Shown here piece after piece: positions 8,498 to 17,000 of a DNA stretch of 64,000 nt. The stretch lies in NCBI GenBank assembly GCA_036835375.1, contig DAITMB010000003.1, forward strand, positions 21,682 through 85,681, read 5' to 3'. A model generated the notes under the pieces. It did no database searches. It was not told where the DNA came from and saw only the letters and a list, made by a program, of their open reading frames with translations. The stretch comes from JANQTF01 sp036835375. GTDB taxonomy: Bacteria > Bacteroidota > Bacteroidia > J057. Position numbers and translations under genes: made by a program. Each line of letters opens with the position of its first letter. The stretch's first letter is position 1.

Positions 8498-10339
8498 TCA
8501 GGGATCGATCATACCGAGGGCCTTTTCGTAGGTGTCCAATTCTCTTTCCAGCGCGATTCGCTGCACATTTCGCCCCGACTCCTGAAAGTAATATCCCAAG
8601 AGTTGGAGCGACTGTATGGCAGTGGAGGCCGCTTCGCTGTTTGCTGGAGAGGTGACGCAGAGATCCAGCACGTCGTACAAGCGACGCTCCCACTGTCCAG
8701 CTTCTGCCTCGGCACCCACGAGGTAACCCAAGATGGCGAGTTGTGAGATGGCATTCCCCTGCTGGCGACGCAACGGAGAAAACAAGGGTTTCATCTTGTC
8801 CAGCAGGAGCAACACCGTCTCCTGATGGCGCTGCCGCTCATCTAGGGTCAACATCGAATCCTGAGATGCGGTTGCCAAGGGAAAAGCGCCGTGATAGGCC
8901 ACCCGAATCAATGCCGAGGTGATCGTTCGGTGGGCCGATGATTCCCAAGCTATGTCCTGCCACCAGGAAAGATCTTCGCTGAGCAATTCTTGAAGAAAAT
9001 CAGTCAGCGCCGCTTCATTTGCCCGGCCATAGAGATAATTGAGCGGATCTTCAGGAAATGCGGCTGCCCGCGTGCCCACGAGCCGATACACCAAGCCTTC
9101 CAATTGTAAAAACTCATACAGCCCCGGATAAAGGCGAGGATCACTAAAATAAGACACAAACAAGGGTCGAGGAGCCGGGGATTTGGCTTGAGCCTGTAGC
9201 CATTTGATGAGAAAAATCTTGTCTGCCTCCAAATACCGGCTATATCCCGACCGCTGGGTGGGCAGTCGCCATATATGACGGCTCTGCGGCAAAGGAACCC
9301 GCAAAGTGTCTAAGTCCGGTGCGACGGTCATGTACCCAGCCCGCAATTGATCCAATTCTGCCGAAGAAAACGTGAGCCCCAGTGCTTCCGTCATCATTTC
9401 CCGATACCAGGTCATCTGAAGCCAGTTGGCATTTAAGACCGTGACATTCGTCTGGATCCCTCTCATTTTCTGCACCAGGATCAATGGAAAATAATCGTTG
9501 TCCCCCTGAGCCAACAAGACCGCGCCCGGTGGACAAGCCGCCAGTTGCATCTGAGCCACGGTCGTGATCAAAGAATCGTAATGCGCCTGCTGCCAATAGT
9601 CCTCGGCCAATTCTGGTCGCTTCATGCCCTCCAACTGCCGTGCAGCAGACACCAAGCGATGCGCTGTGCTTATCGCGGGATTTCCGGTACGAAGGACGTA
9701 ATCCGGCGCGATTGCTACTAGTCGTCGGTCATAAGCCAAAGCACTGTCGATGAAGCGAGTCCATGTCTCCAAGCGTGGACCATCTGCCAATGAGTCGTAC
9801 CCAAGTGGCTGATGATCTGCGTGATAGATCCCTCCAGTGGCAAAAGCGAGCTGATCGGCCAGGTGATCGTAGGCGCGCGCAAGTCCCTCTAATTCTCTCG
9901 GTGCAAGAGATGCCAGCCCACCGAAAGCGGCGATCATATCCTCTTCCCAGCCGGGATATCCATACCAAGCGCATCGTTCATAGCCGTATTCGCTCCAAGG
10001 CGCATAGCTGAGGTAGCGCTGATAGTGGTAGCGCACATCGGCTTGGGCGCTCATGGGCAAGCGTGAATAGTGGATCGGAAGGTAGCTGTTCGTCCGGATG
10101 GACCAAAAAATCTCCTCTTTCACCACACGCTGCCTTTCTTGCAAAGGCGTTTCGTACAGGTACCAGCCGTCGGGTTTTCGGGCAAAATAGAGTCGCTTGT
10201 CTTCGGACTCATCGAATCGATACTGGCTATAAAACGAGTTGATGACCTCCTGTAATGAGGGAAACTCCCAAGCCGACTGGCCTTGAAGGGGAGAGCAGGC
10301 CATCCAGCACATCAGCATGATCCAGCGTGGATACTTCAT
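8498..10339 (-). CDS. Large secreted protein resembling the C-terminal part of DUF2723 proteins
   Basis: 613 residues from ATG 10339 (GTG 10345 is possible). A signal peptide covers about 1-22 (MKYPRWIMLMCWMACSPLQG); a Cys at 14 makes lipidation conceivable but the lipobox is poor. The rest is soluble and rich in Trp/Tyr and helices. Residues about 275-320 contain PPGAVLLAQGDNDYFPLILV, then RGIQTNVTVLNANWLQMTWY. This closely follows the block that ends membrane-bound DUF2723 proteins of Bacteroidota (GDNDTFP, RTDVxVVN, WYIxQM). Here the multi-pass N-terminal half of DUF2723 is absent. The function is unknown. It lies 122 bases upstream of the transferase-HEAT gene on the same strand. Confidence 0.7.
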   Translation of the reverse strand: MKYPRWIMLMCWMACSPLQGQSAWEFPSLQEVINSFYSQYRFDESEDKRLYFARKPDGWYLYETPLQERQRVVKEEIFWSIRTNSYLPIHYSRLPMSAQADVRYHYQRYLSYAPWSEYGYERCAWYGYPGWEEDMIAAFGGLASLAPRELEGLARAYDHLADQLAFATGGIYHADHQPLGYDSLADGPRLETWTRFIDSALAYDRRLVAIAPDYVLRTGNPAISTAHRLVSAARQLEGMKRPELAEDYWQQAHYDSLITTVAQMQLAACPPGAVLLAQGDNDYFPLILVQKMRGIQTNVTVLNANWLQMTWYREMMTEALGLTFSSAELDQLRAGYMTVAPDLDTLRVPLPQSRHIWRLPTQRSGYSRYLEADKIFLIKWLQAQAKSPAPRPLFVSYFSDPRLYPGLYEFLQLEGLVYRLVGTRAAAFPEDPLNYLYGRANEAALTDFLQELLSEDLSWWQDIAWESSAHRTITSALIRVAYHGAFPLATASQDSMLTLDERQRHQETVLLLLDKMKPLFSPLRRQQGNAISQLAILGYLVGAEAEAGQWERRLYDVLDLCVTSPANSEAASTAIQSLQLLGYYFQESGRNVQRIALERELDTYEKALGMIDP

Positions 10340-10478
10340 GAGCACAAGATGCGCATGCTACTGCAAAAGGTTGGACTGTCTGGCGAAAAAAATGTAACCC
10401 TTGGCGCCAGATGTCCGCAGCAGGATGAGCGACAGCGATGCTTTTCTTATCTTTCAGTGAACAACATATCCTCCCCTC

Positions 10479-11495
10479 ATGGAAATCAATGACAAATCTG
10501 GTATCACCGAGTACCGCGCACCTGAGAGTCGCTACAGCACCATGCCATTTCGGCGCAGCGGACACAGCGGGGTGAGACTCCCGGCGCTGTCTCTGGGCTT
10601 ATGGCACAATTTCGGGCAAGTGGACTCGGCCTTCAATGCGCGCATGATGCTGCGAACCTGCTTCGATCTCGGCATCATTCACTGGGACCTCGCCAATAAT
10701 TATGGGCCTCCGTTTGGGTCCGCCGAAGAAACCTTTGGCCGCGTGTTTCAACAAGATTTTCGTCCGTATCGAGATGAACTTTTCCTTGCGAGCAAGGCGG
10801 GATTTGACATGTGGCCGGGCCCTTATGGCAATTTTGGCTCTCGCAAATACCTCGTCGCCAGCCTCGACCAAAGCCTACGACGCATGGGCGTGGACTACGT
10901 GGATGTGTTTTACCATCACCGTCCCGATCCCGACACGCCGCTCGAAGAGACCATGGGCGCCCTCGACCACATCGTGAGGCAAGGCAAAGCGCTGTATGCA
11001 GGAATTTCCAATTATCCCGCTGATCTCGCGACGGAAGCCGCCCGCATTTTGCGCGAGCTCGGAACCCCATGCCTCATTCACCAGGTGAAATATTCCATGT
11101 TTGAGCGCAGTCCGGAAGCGGATCTTCTCGAAGCCTTGGATGCTAATGGAATTGGCTGTATCACCTTTTCGCCCCTGGCTCAAGGGATGCTCACCGATAA
11201 GTATGTCCATGGCATTCCTTCAGATTCCCGCGCTGCCAAAGGCATGACCTACCTCCAACTGGAGGAAGTAGAAGCCAACTTACCCCGCATTCAGGCGCTT
11301 CACCGCATCGCCCAAGGGAGGGGACAAACCCTCGCTCAAATGGCTGTGGTGTGGCTCCTACGTGACCCGCGTGTGACTTCCGTGCTCATCGGGGCCTCTT
11401 CCCCCGATCAAATCCGCGAAAACGTCGATGCCCTCGAAAAAATGGCCTTTACCCCAGAAGAACTCCGAGACATAGAAGCAATCCTTCAGCCCTGA
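10479..11495 (+). CDS. Aldo/keto reductase, L-glyceraldehyde 3-phosphate reductase (YghZ) type
   Basis: 338 residues. The GHSGVRLPALSLGLWHNFG start and HWDLANNYGPPFGSAEETFG are typical of the YghZ/AKR14 group. The tetrad is present: Asp and Tyr in that block, Lys in LFLASKAGFDMWPGP, and His in DVFYHHRPDPDTP. The NADP-binding end is VTSVLIGASSPDQIRENVDAL. Enzymes of this group reduce L-glyceraldehyde 3-phosphate or methylglyoxal; the actual substrate is not certain from sequence. The gene stands alone in the plus direction, divergent from the secreted protein upstream, and ends with its own hairpin. Confidence 0.88.
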   Translation: MEINDKSGITEYRAPESRYSTMPFRRSGHSGVRLPALSLGLWHNFGQVDSAFNARMMLRTCFDLGIIHWDLANNYGPPFGSAEETFGRVFQQDFRPYRDELFLASKAGFDMWPGPYGNFGSRKYLVASLDQSLRRMGVDYVDVFYHHRPDPDTPLEETMGALDHIVRQGKALYAGISNYPADLATEAARILRELGTPCLIHQVKYSMFERSPEADLLEALDANGIGCITFSPLAQGMLTDKYVHGIPSDSRAAKGMTYLQLEEVEANLPRIQALHRIAQGRGQTLAQMAVVWLLRDPRVTSVLIGASSPDQIRENVDALEKMAFTPEELRDIEAILQP

Positions 11496-11517
11496 GCCTT
11501 GCAGCGGAAAACCAAAA

Positions 11518-11553
11518 GCAGCCAGTGAGTGGATGTTGCTGGCTGCGTTATTT
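11518..11553 (+). terminator. Rho-independent terminator after the aldo/keto reductase gene
   Basis: Eight-base arms GCAGCCAG and CTGGCTGC (11518-11525 and 11539-11546) with a 13-base loop, followed by GTTATTT. It lies 22 bases after the stop codon. Confidence 0.65.
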
Positions 11554-11840
11554 GTAGTCTATCTCACATGAGCTTATGGGTAAGCACACGCAAATACCTA
11601 AAAAATAGAGACACTACCCCTAACGGCGAAATGCAGTTCCCTTGTAAAGACACTCGGACATGACCCCACTGCTACAAAATTACAGCGCCCAATAGCTTTT
11701 CAGCCGATGTTAACTGGCTTTGAAGATTATGAGCTGAATGTCCCGTGAATGACTATATTTTGGAGTTTTGACAGAGATTTCCTTCGGGGTGAAATATATT
11801 TTCCCCTCAAGCCTACTATCAACCGAGCCATTGGTCTCCG
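11554..11840. other. Intergenic region with no recognised feature
   Basis: AT-richer stretch of about 290 bases. Overlapping short frames give no family resemblance. A weak GGGG...CCCC hairpin near 11786-11810 could end transcripts of the small membrane-protein gene on the minus strand, but has no good T-run. Confidence 0.35.
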
Positions 11841-12071
11841 CTAAGACGAAGCGCTCTCTTCTTTCTTTCTCAAACCAGCTTCGCGAATCAGCAGGATCGC
11901 GGCGGTCAGACAAGTAAGGGCGCCCAGGCTTTGAAGGGTGATTTTCAAGGCGAAGTTGTCGTCAAAATTCATGAATCCTATCGTACTGATCATCACGCCT
12001 ACGGGAACCAAGGTCATGGCCAAGGTGGCAAGCTTGGTTCTTCGGGTAGATTTCTGAGTCGATTTTTCCAT
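11841..12071 (-). CDS. Small two-helix membrane protein
   Basis: 76 residues. A basic N-terminus (MEKSTQKSTRRTK) precedes one hydrophobic segment (about 14-33, LATLAMTLVPVGVMISTIGF). A short turn with NFDDNFALK leads to a second segment (about 43-62, LQSLGALTCLTAAILLIREA), and the tail is charged. The positive-inside pattern places both ends in the cytoplasm. I do not recognise a family. The composition of a real membrane protein and the lack of any overlapping gene make it more than a chance frame, but no neighbour explains it. Confidence 0.5.
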   Translation of the reverse strand: MEKSTQKSTRRTKLATLAMTLVPVGVMISTIGFMNFDDNFALKITLQSLGALTCLTAAILLIREAGLRKKEESASS

Positions 12072-12347
12072 AGCAGTGAATATAGTAGTAGAAAATAAAC
12101 CGGTGATCTCGAAGCGGAGAACGGATGGGGGTATGGCTGAAGTTACCTTTCCTTCCAGACATCTTCAAGAAAGGGAGAAAATATCCGGAGACAAAATTTT
12201 TGGAACCACATTCCGGATGATCAGGCAGGGCGCGACCCATCTTTCTTGCTTTCCTGAAAACCTCTGGCGCGATGCGGGCGTTTGGCTTATTGGATTTTCG
12301 CTTTCCAACAGGACATTGACCTCAGCGAATTGGTATGCGACCCTTGT

Positions 12348-13109
12348 ATGGAACATTTTTTACCCGAATCACGACCCGCTTCCAGCGCTCCTCGCACGAA
12401 ACTGAAGAAGGCGGAAAAAGTAGCCTTCATCCTCGAAACCCTGGAGCGTCTGTATCCAGAGACGCCAGTGCCCCTGGATCATAGCGATGCTTATACCCTG
12501 CTGATTTCGGTGTTGCTCTCCGCGCAGTGCACTGATGTGCGCGTCAATCAAGTCACCCCGCATCTTTTTGCGCGCGCTGACACGCCGCAGGCCATGATCG
12601 GCTTGGAAGTGGATGAAATTCGCGAAATCATCAAGCCTTGCGGGCTGTCTCCGCGCAAATCCAAGGCGATCTCAGAGCTAAGCCATATTCTGCTGAATGA
12701 ACATGGAGGCGAGGTGCCAGCATCGTTTGAAGCGCTGGAACGATTGCCGGGGGTAGGCCACAAAACGGCTTCGGTGGTCATGTCCCAAGCCTTTGGCGTA
12801 GCAGCCTTTCCGGTGGATACGCACATTCATCGCCTGATGTATCGCTGGAATCTCACCAATGGCAAGCACGTGGAGCAGACCGAAAAGGATGCGAAACGAC
12901 TCTTTCCGAAGGACAAGTGGAACAAACTCCACTTGCAGATCATCTTCTTCGGGCGCGAGTACTGTCCTGCCCGGGGCCACAATCCGCTCGACTGTCCCAT
13001 TTGCTCAGTCGTGGGCCGCAAGGAGTTATTCTTGCCAGTGAACACAACCAAGAAATTGAAAAGATCACCTGATCCTGCGTCAACTCATCTTGGAAGCGAT
13101 CATGAATGA
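12348..13109 (+). CDS. nth: Endonuclease III, DNA glycosylase/AP lyase
   Basis: 253 residues from ATG 12348; the frame extends to 12282 but family proteins begin near the KKAEKVAFILETLERLYPET block. It excises oxidised pyrimidines and cuts abasic sites. The helix-hairpin-helix LPGVGHKTA carries catalytic Lys139, and FPVDTHIHR carries catalytic Asp157. The C-terminal Fe-S region is odd: only Cys206, Cys216 and Cys219 are present (C-x9-C-x2-C), instead of C-x6-C-x2-C-x5-C, and there is no Cys after 219. The cluster is therefore probably lost or altered. The C-terminal tail after the cluster region is about 30 residues long and basic. A hairpin terminator follows. Confidence 0.92.
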   Translation: MEHFLPESRPASSAPRTKLKKAEKVAFILETLERLYPETPVPLDHSDAYTLLISVLLSAQCTDVRVNQVTPHLFARADTPQAMIGLEVDEIREIIKPCGLSPRKSKAISELSHILLNEHGGEVPASFEALERLPGVGHKTASVVMSQAFGVAAFPVDTHIHRLMYRWNLTNGKHVEQTEKDAKRLFPKDKWNKLHLQIIFFGREYCPARGHNPLDCPICSVVGRKELFLPVNTTKKLKRSPDPASTHLGSDHE

Positions 13110-13127
13110 GCCATTTACCAACAAAAA

Positions 13128-13163
13128 AAACGCACTCGGACCTTGGCATCGGCGAGCGCGTTT
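13128..13163 (+). terminator. Terminator hairpin after nth
   Basis: Eleven-base arms AAACGCACTCG and CGAGCGCGTTT with a single mismatch and a 14-base loop, 18 bases after the nth stop. The following T-run is short (TTTCTG), so efficiency is uncertain. Confidence 0.5.
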
Positions 13164-13214
13164 CTGTAAGGTATCGCACATCAGGCAAACGGCGATAGTT
13201 AGGAAAATTCAATA

Positions 13215-13250
13215 GTCTAACTTACGAAAATTCTTTTTGTTAGTTAAGAC
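13215..13250. repeat. Imperfect inverted repeat upstream of maf
   Basis: The arms GTCTAACTTACGAAAA and TTTTTGTTAGTTAAGAC are inversely related with one bulge and two mismatches around a TTC centre, in the AT-rich spacer 145 bases before maf. It could be an operator or a second terminator for nth. No T-run follows. Confidence 0.35.
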
Positions 13251-13394
13251 GATTATTAAAAAATCCACTCAGTAAACTATCATTTTTTTAATGTCTCTTG
13301 GCTAGTTCTTTTACTTAGTCCCTTTCCGCCTCTGTTAGCCCTATTTCTCGCGAAACATGCAATTTTCTGTCCTACATCTTCTTCTCATTTTCAC

Positions 13395-13979
13395 ATGAAC
13401 AACTCGACGCCCATCATCCTAGCTTCTCAGTCTCCTCGCCGCCAACAGTTGCTACAGGCCATTGGTCTGCCATTTGAAGTGCTTGTGAGAGAGGTCCATG
13501 AGTACATTCCCGAAGACCTTCACCCGCGAGCGGTAGCGGTGATGATTTCGGAAAACAAGGCCAAAGCCTACGACGATCTCGACAAAAAATACATCATCAT
13601 CACCGCCGATACGGTCGTAGCGCTCGGCGGGAGGGTGTTTGGAAAGCCCGCCAATGCCGAGGAAGCCACAGAAATGCTCACGCTGCTCTCCGACAAGGTG
13701 CACCAAGTGGTGACCGGCGTGACCATTTTTCATCAAGGCCAGTTCAAAAGCATCTCGGAGGAAACGCACGTCACCTTCCGCAAGCTGCGCCCCGAGGACA
13801 TTGCGTATTACATTGAGCACTTTCGACCCTTCGACAAAGCGGGAGCCTATGGCATTCAAGAGTGGATCGGGATGATCGGCGTCACCAAGATTGAGGGAGA
13901 CTACTATAATGTGATGGGCCTGCCGCTGAGCAGGGTGTATCAAGAGCTTCAGGCGCTTGGGGTCACTTTGCCTGGCTGA
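13395..13979 (+). CDS. maf: Maf-type nucleoside triphosphate pyrophosphatase
   Basis: 194 residues, the normal family length. It starts with the Maf signature (PIILASQSPRRQQLLQAIGL) and carries the conserved ISENKAKAY, ITADTVVALGGRVFGKPA and FDKAGAYGIQEWIGMIGVTKIEGDYYNVMGLPL blocks. The Gln in GIQEW and the ADTVV aspartate belong to the active site. Maf proteins hydrolyse dTTP/UTP or modified nucleotides to the monophosphate and slow septum formation when overproduced. The GIQEW signature suits the dTTP/UTP (YhdE-like) subgroup. Start ATG 13395. Confidence 0.93.
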   Translation: MNNSTPIILASQSPRRQQLLQAIGLPFEVLVREVHEYIPEDLHPRAVAVMISENKAKAYDDLDKKYIIITADTVVALGGRVFGKPANAEEATEMLTLLSDKVHQVVTGVTIFHQGQFKSISEETHVTFRKLRPEDIAYYIEHFRPFDKAGAYGIQEWIGMIGVTKIEGDYYNVMGLPLSRVYQELQALGVTLPG

Positions 13980-14184
13980 GCTTCCCGCTGAGCACGTGTA
14001 CAAAAAGGTGTAGGTAGAAAAAGACGTTGCTATCGAGGCCCGGGGCCCGTTGACAAAGATTTTTTTCTCATTATTCTTTTCCGCACTTCTTTACGAGCTT
14101 TGCTTCGCGAATCCAGCGCAGGCCATGAACCTCGAAGCGCGTGGCACGCCCCGACACGCCACTTCCTCCCAACTTTTCCTTTAC

Positions 14185-14634
14185 ATGCTGAGCATCCACG
14201 GTGACGAACACTTCATGCGACAAGCGCTGCTGCTTGCGAAGCAAGCGTATGAAGAAGGAGAAATTCCGATCGGGGCAGTGGTCGTGAGCCAATTTCGCAT
14301 CATTGGAAAGGGCTACAATCAAACGGAGCGACTTCAGGACCCGACGGCTCATGCAGAAATGCTGGCCATCACGGCGGCTTGCGAGACCCTTGGCACCAAG
14401 TATCTCCCGGAGTGCACGCTCTACGTGACGGTGGAACCTTGTCCCATGTGTGCTGGCGCGATTCGCTGGGCCCAAATGGGGAAGGTGCTATTTGGAGCGG
14501 GGGAAGAAAAATTTGGCTCCATACACTTTCAGCCCTCTTTGTATCATCCCAAGACCCAGATCGAATCCGGCATTCTCGCCGCAGAATGCGCCTCTTTGAT
14601 GCAAAACTTTTTCCGCAGTCGGCGGTCTTCCTAA
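14185..14634 (+). CDS. tadA: tRNA-specific adenosine deaminase
   Basis: 149 residues from ATG 14185. The frame extends 45 codons upstream, but family members begin directly before the MRQALLLAKQAYEEGEIPIGAVVV block. It converts A34 to inosine in tRNA-Arg. The zinc site is complete: His56 and catalytic Glu58 in PTAHAEM, and Cys86 and Cys89 in EPCPMCAGA. RWAQMGKVLFGAGEEKFG matches the TadA substrate-binding region. It is followed 15 bases later by the DMT transporter gene, so the two may be co-transcribed. Confidence 0.94.
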   Translation: MLSIHGDEHFMRQALLLAKQAYEEGEIPIGAVVVSQFRIIGKGYNQTERLQDPTAHAEMLAITAACETLGTKYLPECTLYVTVEPCPMCAGAIRWAQMGKVLFGAGEEKFGSIHFQPSLYHPKTQIESGILAAECASLMQNFFRSRRSS

Positions 14635-14649
14635 AGGTCGCTCCAGTAC

Positions 14650-15576
14650 ATGAACACGTTCACCCTTCGCAATAAACCCAAGCCATCTCGCAGCTCCCAG
14701 GGGGTTGTAGCATGGTCGATTCTCATCTTTCTGGCCTTGGTCTGGGGGAGTTCCTTTATCCTGATCAAGCGCGGCCTGGATGTATTTTCGCCTTATCAGG
14801 TAGGTGGGATCCGGCTCGTGATCGCAGGCCTGTGCGTCATCCCGCTGATTTGGGGGCAGGCTCGCAAAATCGAGCGTGGTCAATGGAAGTGGATTTTGTT
14901 TGTAGGAGTCTTCGGCAATGCCTTGCCCGCCGTGCTGTTTCCCTTGGCGGAGACGCACCTCAACAGTGCCTCCGTGGGGGTGATCAATGTGATGAGCCCC
15001 ATATTCGTCTTGCTGTTTGGCTGGATGCTGTTTCAGTTTCGGTTTACTACCATTCAAGTCGTGGGCGTGGCCTTTGGATTTGGCGGCGTGCTGATGTTGG
15101 TCTTGATGGGAGACAATCAAATCAAGCTTTCTGAAAACCTCTTTTATGCGGGCATGGCGGTCTTGGCAACGGTAGGCTACGGCCTCACCACCAATGTGAT
15201 GAAGCGCTACCTGAGCCACATTCCTGCTCAACTGGCTCCCGGATTTGCCCTCTTTTTCATGGCCATCCCCTATGCCGTGTATTTGCTGGTGTGGGCAGAT
15301 CTTGGACAAGTGTTTGAAGTACATGAAATGTTGGCGTGGCAATCGCTCGGCTACGTCACATTGCTGGGGGTGTTTGGCACAGCACTCGCGCTGGTGCTAT
15401 TCTACCGCCTGATCCAACTGACTGACCCGATCGTCGCCGCTTCTGTGACTTACATGATCCCGATCGTCGCCTTGTTTTGGGGCTGGGTAGATGGCGAAAC
15501 CCTCACGCTCTGGCAATACGTGGGGATGGCCGTGATCCTTGGCGGGGTGTATCTCGTGAACCAGAAGCGGATATAA
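14650..15576 (+). CDS. EamA/DMT superfamily transporter
   Basis: 308 residues, about ten membrane helices in two EamA repeats. The first runs from SILIFLALVWGSSFILIKRG to about residue 155, and the second ends with PIVALFWGWVDGETLTLWQY and GMAVILGGVYLV. WGSSFILIKRGL and the PIxALxxGxxxxxExL block are hallmarks of the RhaT/YdcZ-like drug/metabolite group. Substrates in this family vary (amino acids, metabolites) and cannot be predicted. The N-terminal 20 residues are basic and cytosolic. It lies 15 bases after tadA and 27 bases before the nuoJ-like gene. Confidence 0.9.
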   Translation: MNTFTLRNKPKPSRSSQGVVAWSILIFLALVWGSSFILIKRGLDVFSPYQVGGIRLVIAGLCVIPLIWGQARKIERGQWKWILFVGVFGNALPAVLFPLAETHLNSASVGVINVMSPIFVLLFGWMLFQFRFTTIQVVGVAFGFGGVLMLVLMGDNQIKLSENLFYAGMAVLATVGYGLTTNVMKRYLSHIPAQLAPGFALFFMAIPYAVYLLVWADLGQVFEVHEMLAWQSLGYVTLLGVFGTALALVLFYRLIQLTDPIVAASVTYMIPIVALFWGWVDGETLTLWQYVGMAVILGGVYLVNQKRI

Positions 15577-15603
15577 TCGGGCAAATTTCCCTATTTTCCT
15601 CTC

Positions 15604-16110
15604 GTGAACCTGACCGAAGTCATCTTTTTGCTCCTTGCTGGCCTCACCTTCATGGCGGCATTCGCACTCGCATTGACCCGGGCGCTGGTTCGGGCAGCCT
15701 TCTGGCTCTTTGCGGTGCTGCTGGGCGTTGCGGCACTCTATGCTTTCGTGGGAGCGGATGTGCTGGCCGTGTCGCAAGTGGTCGTGTATGTGGGAGGCAT
15801 CCTGATTCTGATCGCCTTTGGGATCATGCTCACGCAAAAGGCCACGGGCACAGCACCTTCCTCCACCATGAGTCGCGTGGTTCCTGCCTTGGGGCTGCTC
15901 GGGATACTGGGCATTGCTTTGCTGCAAATGATCCGAAGCTATCCGGTCCATGATGTCGCCTGGGCTTCCGCCCCAACGACCCCCTTGCCCAATGTGCAAG
16001 CCATCGGCTTACAAACAATGACACATTGGCTCATTCCATTCGAAGCGGTGTCGATTTTGCTGCTCATCGCACTGGTGGGCGCAGCCTTTTTAGCCAGGGC
16101 AGACCGTTGA
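15604..16110 (+). CDS. nuoJ: NADH-quinone oxidoreductase subunit J (lone copy)
   Basis: 168 residues from GTG 15604. Five membrane helices are predicted (about 5-23, 27-48, 55-77, 95-111 and 143-162). The central block GADVLAVSQVVVYVGGILILIAFGIML is the NuoJ/ND6 signature, with the pi-bulge Tyr-Val-Gly-Gly segment in helix 3. It is a membrane subunit of complex I next to the quinone/proton coupling region. No other nuo gene is in the window: a DMT transporter precedes it and DUF3109 follows. It is either the sole detached NuoJ of the genome or a second copy. Confidence 0.85.
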   Translation: MNLTEVIFLLLAGLTFMAAFALALTRALVRAAFWLFAVLLGVAALYAFVGADVLAVSQVVVYVGGILILIAFGIMLTQKATGTAPSSTMSRVVPALGLLGILGIALLQMIRSYPVHDVAWASAPTTPLPNVQAIGLQTMTHWLIPFEAVSILLLIALVGAAFLARADR

Positions 16111-16178
16111 TCGCGGCTGCTGTGGCTGATGTTTCACTCAGACTGCTGATATCCTTCAGGCTTTTGTACCTTCACTCC

Positions 16179-16802
16179 ATGGCAAGAAAAAAACGAGCCC
16201 CCAAGGGTCCCGGCATTATTCAAATAGACGACAAGCTCATCAGCGCAGAAGTCACCGAAGAACTGTTTCACTGTGACATTGTCGCCTGCAAAGGGGCTTG
16301 CTGCGTAGATGGCGACCTCGGCGCCCCGCTCGAACACAGCGAACTCGCCATATTAGACGAAATCTATCCGCTCGTAAAGCCTTATCTGCGTCCAGAAGGA
16401 ATTCAGTCCATCGAAGAACAGGGCACTTCTGTCTTTGATTATACCCATGCGTATTCCACGCCCTTGGTGCGGGGAAGGGAGTGCGCCTACGTGACTTTCG
16501 GTGCGCAAGGCATTGCGAAGTGCGGCATTGAGCAAGCATGGGAAGAAGGCAAGGTCGAATTTCGAAAACCTGTCTCCTGCCACTTGTACCCCATCCGCAT
16601 CACGGAGTACCAAGATGTGGAGGTGCTCAACTATGACCGCTGGGACATCTGTGGTCCAGCTTGTAGCCTCGGTGCCAAGAAAGGAATTCCCGTGTACCGA
16701 TTTGTGAAAGATGCACTCATCCGCAAATACGGAGAGCTGTTTTACGATACGCTGGAGACCATCGTGCAGCAGCAGGTGGAGGCAGAGGGGTTGGAGGAAT
16801 AG
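16179..16802 (+). CDS. DUF3109 family cysteine-cluster protein
   Basis: 207 residues from ATG 16179; the longer frame from 16026 overlaps nuoJ and lacks the family start. DUF3109 proteins of Bacteroidota have a YkgJ-like Cys-rich metal or Fe-S site. Here FHCDIVACKGACCVDGDLGAPL supplies four Cys near the N-terminus. Others lie in GRECAYVTF, IAKCGIEQAW, SCHLYPIRI and DICGPACSLG. Role unknown; YkgJ relatives are proposed metal or Fe-S binding proteins. A basic N-terminus (MARKKRAPKGPG) may bind nucleic acid or membrane, which is speculation. Confidence 0.88.
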   Translation: MARKKRAPKGPGIIQIDDKLISAEVTEELFHCDIVACKGACCVDGDLGAPLEHSELAILDEIYPLVKPYLRPEGIQSIEEQGTSVFDYTHAYSTPLVRGRECAYVTFGAQGIAKCGIEQAWEEGKVEFRKPVSCHLYPIRITEYQDVEVLNYDRWDICGPACSLGAKKGIPVYRFVKDALIRKYGELFYDTLETIVQQQVEAEGLEE

Positions 16803-16883
16803 CCGCTACCGAGTAGAATATCGAAAGAGAAAAGAGCCAGATTTTCCATCATTTGCCTTAGGTGATGGCAATACCAAACAGAC

Positions 16884-16935
16884 GAGACTCACCCATCGCC
16901 CTCCTCTGGTGGCAATGGGTGAGTCTCAAAATTTA
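16884..16935. terminator. Strong hairpin between convergent DUF3109 and TPR genes
   Basis: Perfect 13-base arms GAGACTCACCCAT (16884-16896) and ATGGGTGAGTCTC (16915-16927) enclose an 18-base loop that itself can pair GCC with GGC. AAAATTTATTT follows on the plus side. It lies 80 bases after the DUF3109 stop and probably terminates that transcript; it could also work for the opposite gene. Confidence 0.65.
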
Positions 16936-17000
16936 TTTCAGGGAAAATTTCTTATCTATAAAAATAGCAAGAAAAAGTCCCTTCATTCGCGCTGTGAGCA

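Noticed and set aside
14050..14184. 45-codon N-terminal extension of TadA that looks like a signal peptide
   Set aside because: TadA is cytosolic and family members begin at the MRQALxxA block. The hydrophobic run is probably chance in non-coding DNA.
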